Part shown: positions 26,375 through 37,557 of the stretch, piece after piece
How the letters are laid out: every line of letters begins with the position of its first letter
Numbering within the stretch: the stretch's first letter is position 1
DNA from: Setaria digitata
Taxonomy: Eukaryota > Nematoda > Chromadorea > Rhabditida > Setariidae
Length of the DNA stretch: 64,000 bases
Direction of reading: 5' to 3'
Assembly: GCA_003640385.1 (NCBI GenBank)
Contig: RCAB01000302.1
Location: 1-64,000 of the forward strand
Notes under the pieces: model-generated
The model's input: only the letters and a program-made list of their open reading frames with translations
What the model was told of the DNA's origin: nothing
Database searches by the model: none
Program-made: the position numbers and the translations under genes

Positions 26375-27358
26375 CAGTCAGATTTGTATTTGAAGTAACT
26401 ACCAAACATCCTGTAAAATAAATTCCCAATAAATAAATTGACACAACCACAAAGTGAAAATTAATGATGAACGAAATAAGGCATACAATTCTGCGAAATA
26501 TGAAAATTTCATAGCGTTCCTGATCATATTTTCGAGACAGAATAATGCACAATTAAAAGACAGTATGCAACGAAGGATAGCCGAGAAGTACTAAAATAAA
26601 AACACTGTATAGCAGGATTTGGGAGTAAAACAAATAGCATTATGTGAGAGGAAGCAGGAGGGAGTACTGAACATGTTGGATTAAAAGAGAGCGATTTGAT
26701 TGTGATTCGTAAGAGGATAAAGATTATTAAAAGTTGTAAGATACTGTTGAATAGCAATTGTAACAGTGATTGAGAGTGTATTTTAAGAATAAGATGTATG
26801 TGCTGGTTGAAATGCTCGGTAGTCTGCCGTACAGTGGGGATTTTGGGTTTTTATTAATTTAATTTATTAATTTGGAGTTAATTATACCTTGGTTCTGAAC
26901 AGTTCGGTTTGTAGAATAAATCTTGTTGCACTGGAAGAGATGGAAAAGTATTTGATTAATTTCAGCTTAATCTGTTTAGTTCAATTAATTTTAGCTTCAT
27001 CTCTAAAGAAATGGCTAATACGGGTTCAGTTTCATGCACCAACATTCATTTCGAATTATTTTTATTGTGAGAAATGTTTACCAGAAGGATTTATTATCCT
27101 TTTTTTTTTTCTCAGCGGGAATTCATTTGCTATCGTTATTTGTTTAGAAAAAAAAAAAAAAAAAAAAAGAGAAAATCAGTCGTAATTTGCACAAAACCTG
27201 AACGATTTGTGGAACACTTATTGTTTTTTTTTCCTTGCGCAGTAAAGACGGTTGATAATGGAATGGTCTAACGGAAAAAATTGTAAGAACTTATTCTTTT
27301 TACTGCAGGTAATTTGTATCTCGTATTTATCCGGTTTCATTGACTTTGTTGTTCTATA
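26375..27358. other. Divergent intergenic region between COG8 and SWT1-like genes
   Basis: Just under 1 kb separates the two start codons, so it probably carries both promoters. It holds a T-rich run, a long A run near 27150-27169 and a CTGCAG acceptor-like site ending at 27308. No TATA box can be claimed in such AT-rich DNA. Confidence 0.5.
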
Positions 27359-30300
27359 ATGAGCAAGAAGAAGAAAGAAATTTGCATACCAGGCTTGCCA
27401 GAACCATGGAAAGCATATTATTCAAATAAAAGAAAGCGGTGAGAATTTATTTTTTTTCCATAAAAATCAGTTTAATTTCTTAAATAATAAAAGGGTAGAG
27501 ATAAAAGTGGGACTAATGTAAAAGCTATGTTAGTTAGGTAAAAAGGATTAAATATATTAATGATGAAAAATCTGTTAGGATTGCTTAAGATCTATTTAAT
27601 GATTAAAGATGATTTATTATGTGGTTTTGATATTTCTGTTGTTAAGACTCCAAATGGCTGAGTTAACCAGTTGATTTCACTGTTGTAGAAACGAAGTAGG
27701 TAAAAAACTGATTGACTCAGAAATATGGGTGATGTATCCAAGATTTATAAGTAATATCGTAAAATAAATGTTATATTGTACAAAAGAGATATATTATAAC
27801 CTTGTAGTTATGGTCCAGTATATTGTTTCTTAACATGGTGAGAAATCTTGATACCGCTTGATGAAAACGGAGATTTTAACTCTTCAATTTAAGAGAAGTT
27901 TTAGAAATGCTTTTTTAAAATGTCTTCTGATTTCCAGATGTTACTTTTGTTGAAATCAAGGGATATTAGATAAGTAAATAAAGAAATAGAGATATAGAGA
28001 TTGACATTTACTTCTGGTGTATTTTTCTTCTGAAATACATATGTTCAAAAACTATTAAGTTGCTTCAGTAGGTTTCAATTCTTCCTAAACTTCTAAACAA
28101 TTTTTGCTGTTCCTTTCAGGTTATTTTATTTTAATGTGGAGACGAAACAAACAACATGGGAAATGCCGCTTATAGAGAAGCCTCTAACAGAGTCTGTAAC
28201 GGTGTCTGATTTGCCTACGAAACAGACAGATAGAAAGCATCAACAAGAAAATTCGACCATTGTGAAAAAGTGAGAAATTCTTCCTGATTACCTTGATTTT
28301 CTATCTCTGTTCTTTAAGTTTTTAGTGTAGATATTGATACCCTTGATTAAAATGCCTTACGTAGTTCTTATCTTAATAAAGGTGAATTGATATTATGAAC
28401 TGTATTTCAGTAGGTGGTTAGTTTCTCTCGCAAGTACTGAGCAGTGGCATGCAAAGAAAAGTGTGGTAGGCACGAATACAAATTTAGGATTTTTTTCCTT
28501 TTAATTTAAGTCCCAGTTTTCCCACTTCACTTTCGCTTATAGTTTAGCGATGATACGAGCAGTCGAAGAAGTTTGAGCGAGTGGAAAATCGATACAAGGA
28601 GAGGATTTGATAAATTTGGTTGCTTACATGGCATAGGTGTGCCAAATACAAGCGAATCAAATGAAGAGCTTATGGAAATTGACGAAATTAGCATGGATGG
28701 TTGCTGTTGAGAGAAATCCTTTTGCGCTTCCTAATTTTTCTTGATTTTTAAATTTTTTAAAGATGCATTTAAATAAGTCAGTCGATGAAGGTTCTAAAAT
28801 AAAATTTAGATGATGCTAAAAACATTTATTTAGATGATGCTAAAAACATTTATCCATGTTCATTTTCTCTTCTGAAATCACAATGCCATTATCGTAACAT
28901 TTAGTTCAATAATTTAATAATTACTATTTATTGTGATCTTTTAAAAGTGATTTATAACTGAAAGTTTTATTTGAGATATAGGTAATATAAAGTCCTTACC
29001 ATTTTCAGAAATAAATAGACACGAAGAACCGATGGAGATTGATTTCGTTGTCGGGGAAGTACAAGCTTTTCGCCGGGAGCATTTTCTGCATCCTGATCTT
29101 TTTGTCGATGTTAATGTTCTTCCGATATCTTGTTATTTATGTGTTTCACTGCTAGATTTTAAAAAATTAACTCGAGATGAACAGTAAAGAATGTGATATT
29201 TTATAGATATGACAGCGTATTGAAATTACTTTGTTCAGTTTTTATTGGTTTATATTTTATATTTGATCTTATAAATTATTTATTTATTTTTTGTTTAGGA
29301 TACTGCGCCTTTTTTTCACGCAAGGAGATATACGGAAGCTTGTAAAAGGACCGAAAATGCTGGCATGATCCTTATTGTATTTGACACAAGTTGCCTTCTT
29401 CAAGATACTGCATTATTACCAATGTGCATTCAAAGTTTGTAATATATAATGCCTCAAATAATGTCTCTAGTAAAGTTATGTAAAAAAAAAGTCATTCTGA
29501 GAGGGAATATTTAATACATATTAGAAGTTATTTTTTTAATGAACACTGCAGGATATTTATTCGTCTAAAAATTTCATTCTTTCACTAGTGATTGAGCATG
29601 GCACCTCAAAAACTAGTAGCCTGTTTGAGATTGCAGATTTTACTTTCTTGATAGTATTTCATTACAGGATTATGCTGTTCAGTTATTCCATACACAGTTC
29701 TGAAAGAATTAGACGGTTTGAAGAAAGCAGTGAGTTTCTTATAATAGCTGAAAACTCACCAATTTTTAATTTAATTGTTAGGTCGCATTTTATATGTATC
29801 ACTTCATATGCATTTTCCACTTTCTTTTCCATTTGACATCAATTTCCTTACGATTGTGTAGTAAGGTTCTATCGATTGTATATGTGTATTATTTTTAATA
29901 TTCAGTACGTTTTATTTTACGTATTTGCATCAAAAACTAGCATTCAGAAATCTGATGAATTGCGATTGAAAGCTGTGAAAACAATTGCTTATTTGCACGA
30001 TTATATAAAACGTGGATGCAATTATTTGTTTATAGAAAACACATTCGAGGTTTGTTGCACATGGAAATGAAGTCGTTTTAGAATTAGCGAATGCTTATAT
30101 ATTCTTTAATTTATTTCATGTTTTTTCGGCTCTTAAATCATATGAGCTTTGAGATACAGTAATTTGTCTTCAGTATGAGTTCTGGACTATTTTCTAGGCT
30201 TCAAATGGTATGGAAGAATTTGGATGTCGAAATAACGATGATATAATTTTGAAATGTGCATTTGTAACCACCAAAAAGTGTAAGTTGCTTTCACTTGTAT

Positions 30301-32931
30301 CAGGTATTTTATTTTCTCATTCTACTATTACTGTTGTTGGGTCTGTTTAACCGTTCACCTTCTATTTTACTAACTTAAGATGTACAGTCCATTTCTTTTT
30401 CTTTTTTCTTTCCGGAAGCTAATTTAGNGTTTTATTTTCTCATTCTACTGTTACTGTTGTTGGGTTTGTTTAACCGTTCACATTCTATTTTACTATCTTA
30501 AGATGTACAGTCCATTTCTTTTTCTTTTTTCTTTCCGGAAGCTAATTTAGCATTATTTCTTTTTTTTTTTTTTTTTTTTTTTTTTTTGCAGACAAGAATG
30601 AACCAGTATATGTGGTATTTGCTACAAATGACAAAAATCTTGCAGTAAAAGCAGCAGTACACAATATTGTAACAGCTGATAGAAATGTATTATATCATTT
30701 AATGTTAATTTCAATACTCTTCAACTTTTAACAATTTCGGAATCATTAATTGCTAGATTAAAATTAATCTGACAAATAATATTTTGGAGTCTGAATGCGC
30801 CGTATCAATCGTGCAATCAGTCGTATGTAGAAAACATATAGCACAATTGACTTGATCGTTAGTTCATTTATACTCTCTCTGCTCATGTCAAGTCAAGTCG
30901 ATTTGTTATGAATTATTTATCAACCATGGAATATAAATATACAGGATCCTGTAACTTTTGCTTCTATTCTCTCAAAGCATTTTGCAGATTTTTGCTCGTA
31001 AAATTTCCTTAAAAAATATGTACGATGCAGCTAGTTCCATCGTTTTCTGGACATTAAGTTATATAAAATAAATTTAAGTGAGTTCATTTATGCGATTCAA
31101 ATAATAGCAGAAAATGAAAAAAAATTCATTTTAAATGATGTGGCTTAACTCATTACCTTTTGTATTTCCTTTTTCAGGAGCTGTTGAATTTGATAACAAC
31201 TGATCCTTCCAAGAATAAAGAACAACAGTTCATGACGGAAGTTACTGTTCAAAAAATGTCGCCGTCAGATTTCTCTTTCACTATAACTGATAAGCCGTCA
31301 TCATCGATTACGGAGACTGCCATGCAGGTTACTACACCTGAAGAAGTTGTGGACTATTTACCTGCATTATTCGGATATCGCTCTTCATCTCCATCGTTTA
31401 CATTTGTGCCAAAAAAGGAAGATTTGTCTTTATATAATGCTTCATTTCCATTGGCAAAAGATAATGGCAAGTTCAAAAAAGAATTCTGCGACTTTCTAGA
31501 GCATAAAAGAGGAATCCGTGGTGCGCGAAGTTTAACTGAACATCATGGTACACGAGAAATGCCTTATTCAATTCAAAAAGCTGGACGAGGAGAGGTAAGG
31601 AAGTTTGATCGAAATGCAAAATGTATTCATCAGTTATTATTCACATGTACATATGTACATATCTATATCTCAGTTTAAAAGTTAACTGATTTATTTTTCT
31701 AACTAGGTTTATGATGAATTACTAAATTCTCACTATATCTACTAACCGTCCTTTTTAGGAAATTGGAAGCAGTAGGTCATGTAAGAAGAGGAAATTATGC
31801 GAATTAAGTGGACGTTCAATGAACGATTTCCTAGAAATATTTGCAAGACTCGTGCAATATCTTCTTAGCAGGTTGACGATCGCCATTTTACTGAATTAAA
31901 ATTCCAGTAAACAACTTTAGTTCATATGCTTTCCTTTATTTTTAAATTCATGTTGTCCAGACTTCCTATGTAAGATCTGCAAGAAACCTTCCACAATGCA
32001 GCACAGTGTTTTAATGTTTCTGTTATATTTAAATGATGTTCCAAAGGTCTGCGGTTCTTCTTCATGGTGCTAAATGATATAACTTTTCAGTTCAGATTTT
32101 CAATTATAAATTTTAGGAACGACAGGAAATCGTTTGAAGACATGAAGAGACTTAATAAAGTTATTGGCTCGTAAGTTTTTCAGTTCAGTTCAAATTTAAG
32201 CTTTTAATTCTTTGTGCTGAAGGTACTTACTGTTTTTATTTAGGGTAATTGCGAACGAGTCGTCCTCGTTGAGTGTTCTAGTCGATATGGTATCGAAATT
32301 TTATGATTTTTACGCAGATCGTGACGTTTTTATATCAGCGGTAGGTTAATATATAGGTTTCTCTTGCTTACAAAATAATTATGTTAATAATGTGACAGCG
32401 ATTTGTTGTTCTCTGTACCGGTCTGTATTTACAGTATTTATTTTTTCATATTTATTTTATAACTTTAAAATAAACACATTTTCTGGTCATATTGATTTCA
32501 TAAGTTTAAAATAGATTTAATAGGCTAGATTGAATACGACTTAATATACTGTGAACTGTCTGCAGCTATGAGCAAAACCAACTGAAGTCATTTGATAGCT
32601 GATATTGCTAATTTATTTAGAAAGGGCCATTCATCGGTCCGTCAAAAAATTCGCTTCATTAAATGTACAGTAAGTAATCTACTAAAATATTATCGATGAC
32701 TGATTGAAAGGTAGTTAAATTGAAAATAAGATGGGATTTATATGTAAATTTAATATATTTAGAATTTCAGTTTATAAATATACAAACAGCAGAGTAATCG
32801 ACTGTTGTTTTCAGACTCATTTTGATAAAAAGCAATTGATAAATGAATATGAAAGCACAGCTAGCACAGTTAAGGAAAAGTTGGGCGCATTTCAAAAGCA
32901 ATTACTTGGCATTAAGTCACATATTGCTTAA
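27359..32931 (+). CDS. SWT1: SWT1-like protein: WW domain plus PIN endoribonuclease domain
   Basis: Fourteen exons: 27359-27438, 28120-28269, 28548-28699, 29009-29115, 29299-29434, 29668-29729, 29948-30049, 30198-30279, 30592-30668 (or to 30686), 31178-31594, 31759-31871, 32117-32170, 32244-32340 and 32815-32931; about 581-587 residues. The N-terminus is a WW domain with Trp17, the Tyr20-Tyr21 pair, Trp40 and Pro43. Residues about 185-320 are a PIN domain: ILIVFDTSCLLQD, IPYTVLKELDGL and VVFATNDKNLAVKA. The four acidic positions expected for metal-dependent cleavage look present (Asp192, Glu222, Asp277 or Asp278, Asp304). SWT1 family proteins act in nuclear mRNA quality control near the pore. 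The helical C-terminal part is less conserved. A single N with flanking duplication sits in the intron after 30279. The ends of exons 4 and 9 are ambiguous but in frame either way. Confidence 0.82.
28805..28852. repeat. Tandem duplication of 24 bp
   Basis: TTTAGATGATGCTAAAAACA plus four bases occurs twice in perfect tandem within intron 3 of the SWT1-like gene. Confidence 0.9.
30307..30550. repeat. Single N flanked by two about 121-bp near-identical copies
   Basis: The stretch before the N at 30428 (about 30307-30427) repeats after it (30430-30550) with about four substitutions. It lies in an intron of the SWT1-like gene, just before a long T run. It looks like two overlapping contig ends joined across a nominal gap, with the differences being allelic or sequencing errors. 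Confidence 0.9.
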
Positions 32932-33037
32932 CAGTTGTTTTTCTAATTTCTCATTTGCTTCGTTCTCCTGGTTTTTGCATTGAATAATTTATATATGCTT
33001 TGTTTGAAAGTGTTCACTGACTGGAAAGTTTCTTTTC

Positions 33038-33224
33038 ATTTGCATATACAGTGATGACTGAGATATTTAAAACGAAAAAAAAAACAAAGAAATGCAGGAG
33101 CCGAATAATTTGTGATCAAATTCTGTGTNTATTTGCATATACAGTGATGACTGAGATATTTAAAACGAAAAAAAAAAAAAACAAAGAAATGCAGGAGCCG
33201 AATAATTTGTGATCAAATTCTGTG
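33038..33224. repeat. Single N flanked by two about 91-94-bp near-identical copies
   Basis: The block beginning ATTTGCATATACAGTGATGA precedes the N at 33129 and recurs right after it. The visible difference is the length of an internal A run. It is intergenic, downstream of the SWT1-like stop. Confidence 0.9.
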
Positions 33225-34669
33225 TTATTATTTCTTATAATTGTGAAATATTTCGTCGTATTGATTTTATTATTTTGTTTTATGAGTTATTATTTACTGC
33301 TACAGCTTTATCGCTACAGTAACAAAATATAAACGTGAAAGAAATTTACATTTTTAGGAAAAGTAGGCAAATCAATTAATTGTTAAATTTGTATGAATGG
33401 TTTTATTGTTTTGGATTATTAATTGATCTTCGAACTGTGCCTTTTATATCTCATTTGCACTAATATATATTGTTTCCATTTTTTCTTTTGTTTTAATAAG
33501 CACTTTTTCATTTGAATTTTAATTTGTACATATATTATCCCACTAATTTTTTGAGTTGTTCCTGGTTGCTTAAGTTGTGCTACAAGTGATTTTAGCTATA
33601 AGTATTATGACTAATCGCTGCTTTCGGAAAGAAGCGACAAGAAACCGTGCAAAATCCTGAAAATTTTTCTTTTAGATATTTCCTTTCTTGCTGTACAACC
33701 TTCATGGATTCGATTTCTCAAATTCTTTCATGAACTTTTCCTCATTAATTTATAAGTTTCTTTAAATGAAGTACAAGTATTAAGCTGTTGTGGATAGTAA
33801 ATTTCTTATCTAATAAACATTGTAGAATTTGAATTTCCATAAATTCTTTAACAAAAACGTCTGAATTGCACTCCATGAATTTCACATTCTCACAATTTGT
33901 TCTGAATTCTTCACGAAAATCCTAATAATTCATAAGAAACTGGAAGTGAACGAGGGTGGTAACTTTTAGCTTGACATAGGCTGGGAAAAATCAGATGAGT
34001 TTGAGTTCGAGATATTTCAAATAAATAGAATTGGTACAGAACTTAATTGAGTGAAACTATGTCTAATTTAATCTGTTTTCTTGAAACTCATAGGCAAAAA
34101 ATTTCCCATGTGTAGAAATGTTTATTTCAGCCAAGATCGTATGATATCTTTTCCAACTAAATTTTCATGTAAACACAAGAACTGGATATCGTTTTCGGAA
34201 TTGGATTCCTTGATTCCCCGAATGTAAACATAATTGGATGAAACTTTTTTAAGTTGCGCCACTTTTTTATTTTAAACGCTGATAAATAGGAGGGTATGTG
34301 TGTAGAAACCATTATGAATAGATATAATTTGAAAAAAAAAGATAAACTGTGCTGTTAATTTGTAACTTGTATTTTCCTCACCCATTCCATTAATGTCACA
34401 TAAAGAAACTTCTCTTCGAAAAAAGAATTTTAAAGTTATCGCAGTTACCACTATAATTTGGACGTACTCTTCTATCTCTTATTTAAAAATTGTTGAATTT
34501 GACAAATTACTTGGAAAGTTACTGATAAAAGAGAGGAGGATTAAACTAGCATTTAAACTATAATAATTTTAAGCCGAAACAATGACGTGAAAATTAACCA
34601 TTACTCTTTGATTCTTATCAAAATTATCATTTAACCACTTTAACTTATTTTTATTCCTTCCATTCTTAG
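33225..34669. other. Noncoding region downstream of the SWT1-like gene
   Basis: About 1.4 kb of AT-rich sequence without a supported exon. It lies between the duplicated N block and the candidate exon at 34670. Confidence 0.45.
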
Positions 34670-34933
34670 GTTGCATTAAATGATCAAAGTCAAGATGATA
34701 TATCAGTAGCAGATTCTGGAGTTGTTTCTTCTTTAATTTTTGGCAGCAATATGTTTAGTTTTGTGTACATACGTGTTAACGGTGGTGTTGATTTGAATAT
34801 CATTACTAAAGATGCTATCAGCAAGAAAAGCTTCAGAAATATCTCAAACAGTTTAATTGTTCTTCAATTTAAAATCATTGAAAAAAGAAACAAAGTTTAT
34901 TTTATCAACAATTCTTCGTTTGCTTATCGATAA
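34670..34933 (+). other. Candidate unassigned terminal exon (87 codons)
   Basis: A good acceptor (CCATTCTTAG ending at 34669) opens a frame of 87 codons to a TAA at 34931-34933. The first part reads VALNDQSQDDISVADSG and looks coding in composition; the later part does not match anything I know. Its phase 0 would fit the donor at 32341 in the SWT1-like gene, so it might be an alternative 3' exon. It may equally be a chance frame. Confidence 0.25.
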
Positions 34934-35041
34934 GAGAAAAAAATACGAAATTTGTAAAAAAGGAAATAAAAATTTTTGTGGTGAAAGGAAAATGAATAAG
35001 TTAGAAAAAAGATTTCCTAAATATTTTTAAAAGCTTTTAAA

Positions 35042-35703
35042 TTATTTTTTAAAATCTTTTGCGATTAGATTCCAAATTACTCGTATAACTTTCTCACCTG
35101 AAATTGCACTAGCCTCATTTTTATCCTTTGGCTTCCACTCACTTTTTGGCACGGTTAAATTCTCGATCATTACTTTATGCTGATGGCCAGCAAATTCGGC
35201 TGGATCACGTGGCCAGTGATCCGATGCTGGTATTAATATATGAATTTCATCCTCCTCATCCGGTTCCAGATATCCGTGACACGCCGAAAAGCGTGGGAAT
35301 GAGCGTTCCTTTGTCCGTAAACGGTATACCACGGGTGTTGAATCATTATTTCGTACCTTAAATGAATTTTGACGAAATTGAAAATTTGAAGAGGAAAGCA
35401 AAAGAAGAGGGGAAAACTTTCATCATAATTTTAAAAATATTCGAATTGTATTTTAAAAATTTAAGAAAATAAAAAATGAAAAATTTTTGGGAATGAAATT
35501 GTAAATTGCAAAAAAGATATTATTTTGTAAAATGATAATTTGGAAAGAAATTCCACCTTGAAGCGTGTATACTGGGCAGTTTTGTAATTATCAGTGGCTG
35601 TAAAAACAATCCAGGAGGGAATTAATTGAAGCTCAAATTCTGGCGTATCACCCAATACTTTACTATCAATACTGTTACAATTATCATCTGATCGGTCTCG
35701 CAT
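35042..35703 (-). CDS. Small MSP-domain protein
   Basis: Two exons on the minus strand, 35703-35557 and 35356-35042, encode about 153 residues. The chain FELQLIPSWIVFTATDN, then the strand with STPVVYRLRTKERSFP, then IPASDHWPRD and HKVMIENLTVPKSEW is the pattern of a major sperm protein (MSP) immunoglobulin-like domain, which fills nearly the whole protein. MSP-fold proteins in nematodes range from sperm motility filaments to small cytosolic or VAP-related proteins. This one is more divergent than the abundant sperm MSPs and has an extra Asp/Ser-rich N-terminus, so a filament role should not be assumed. It ends with the basic KDFKK. The ATG is 227 bp from the divergent ATG at 35930. Confidence 0.75.
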
Positions 35704-35929
35704 TTTGTGCTATTCAAATTTAACTTCTCTGAGAATTAAATTAACTAAAATGACTGGTTATTCTGAATTTCTACAATTTAAATAATAGATTTTGGTTAGA
35801 GTGCCAGAAATTCTTTAAACTTCCGTATTTACATATTTAAAAGTAATTGTTGATGCATGAATCTCAGAATTGAAAATCATTTTCTATGAAATAGCGTGAA
35901 ATTTTTATCAATTTTTTAATCTCACTGAA

Positions 35930-36071
35930 ATGATTTTACGGCGGCAAAGCTCATTTCAAAATTTGGGTTGCGGAAAAAAATCCAAAACGAATCCTGAAAC
36001 CTCAGAAGAAAAGTCGGAACCAGCATCAAGGGATGATAGTTGTAGCGTTTCGTCGCCGGATGTAGCTGAAG
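35930..36071 (+). other. Candidate upstream coding exon, possibly an alternative N-terminus of CysRS
   Basis: ATG at 35930 opens MILRRQSSFQNLGCGKKSKT, then a Glu/Ser-rich stretch ending VSSPDVAEG, up to a GAAG|GTTACA donor. The exon would end in phase 1. The acceptor at 37530-37531 followed by 26 open bases leads in frame into the CysRS ATG at 37558, so a splice would extend that protein by about 56 residues. The first 20 residues are basic and lack acids, so mitochondrial targeting is possible but unproven. It may instead belong to an unrelated small gene. Confidence 0.35.
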
Positions 36072-37530
36072 GTTACACGTGCGTTAAGTGGATGGTTGGT
36101 CCGGATGTATCGTTGTTTTTTATCATGATTATCGTAATTGCTGAATACCTATCATCCTTTGATAAGTTTCCAGTTTTTTGCGCCATATTTTTTTTTTTTT
36201 TTGAATAGCATAAAAAGTTTATTGTTAAAAAAGGTGAGAAACAGCTTGAGGATATTAAAGACAAAAGAAATTTTCCGAATAAATATGGCATAACTATCCA
36301 TTACAATCGCGATTATCATGAATGACGATTACTTGTACTGATTGTTATCCATCATCCATCTAGGACTTCGTGAATAATTAGGATGGTTACACTCGAAATA
36401 AATTGAGGAAAACGATAATAGTAAAGTAGGAATGAAAAAATTATCTGCATAATTATTCAGTGTGGGTGAATTAATTGTGACTGTCACCGATTATCCGCTC
36501 TAGTTAGTGTTAGAAAGGTCACACGGGAAATGAACAGAGGGTAGTGGTGATGATAAGATTCTACAAGTAAATACTTCGTAATTTCCCATTATAATCATGA
36601 TTACTTGTCACAATTATAATAATGCGTTTCATCGTTATTATCTGTAGTTTAGCAATGTTTCATATGGCATTAATTTTATTTTTATTTTTTAAATATTACA
36701 GTAATTCCAGATTGTTAATTCAATGAAATAATTTTGCTTAATTGATTGAAAAAAAAAAAATACATTTCATTACGTTCTCGACAAATCGAATTCAGCTGTT
36801 AGTAAGACAGCTTGCTACAAGCATCATTATCACAAATAACAGTAAGTTGCTGTTTCTCTGTATATATTAAATATGATATATTCCAACTATATCATATTTA
36901 ATTGTTCCCAAATTGCTTCTGCGGTAAGATGTACAATGTTCGGCAAATTCGATTGTATATCATAGAGGAAGATAATATATTGATGATGTTTTCACGAATT
37001 AGTGATGTTCGTCATCAGTGAACAATAAAATATGATATTTTCTATGATTCCTTCGGAATTATCGTGATCAGTACACGAATTATTTCATTTACGCGATGTT
37101 ATTATATTGCATCCTTTTGTTTGTTTATGGCAATCATAACAGATATTTTATACTTATTCAATTTTCTCACACAATTATAACTAATGATTTCCGCTTATTT
37201 TACTTATTATTTTAGTTTCATAATTTCCCTTCTTTGAGTTGTAATTATCATCATTCAGTCTCACCACTGCTATTTCAATCTAGATAATTCAAATTTTAGA
37301 TTAGGGCAACTTAAGATTTAAGAAAGTAACTGAAATTAGGATTTTGATTATGCTATCATCCCTCTTCGATAATGACATCTTGTTCTGTTGGTGTTGTCCA
37401 ATTAGCAATATGATATTATCCGAAATTAACTGTTGGGGATTGATGATAAGTTCACATCAGTCATTAATTTATTCTGCTCATTTGTTCACTGATAGGATTG
37501 CAGTTTTGATAATATGTTCCCTTATTTTCA
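36072..37530. other. Noncoding region before the CysRS coding start
   Basis: AT-rich with no supported exon. It is either intergenic or the first intron of a longer CysRS transcript. It contains the 14-bp inverted repeat and many TGAT/ATCA words. Confidence 0.45.
36867..36901. repeat. Perfect inverted repeat, 14-bp arms and 7-nt loop
   Basis: TTAAATATGATATA (36867-36880) and its exact reverse complement (36888-36901) flank TTCCAAC. It could form a hairpin in RNA or a cruciform. It lies upstream of the CysRS start, inside the possible long intron from 36072 to 37531. Confidence 0.85.
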
Positions 37531-37531
37531 G
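37521..37531 (+). promoter_or_regulatory. Splice acceptor just before the CysRS ATG (cis or trans)
   Basis: CTTATTTTCAG ends 26 bases before the ATG at 37558. It suits a spliced-leader site. The 26 bases are open in phase 1, so it could also be a cis acceptor for the exon at 35930-36071. Confidence 0.55.
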
Positions 37532-37557
37532 GTTGTTTAAAGTTGAGTATTAAAAAC

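Noticed and set aside
31966..31985. Possible 8-10-base microexon in the SWT1-like gene
   Set aside because: An acceptor and donor flank it, but exons 31871 and 32117 join directly in phase and the microexon is not needed.
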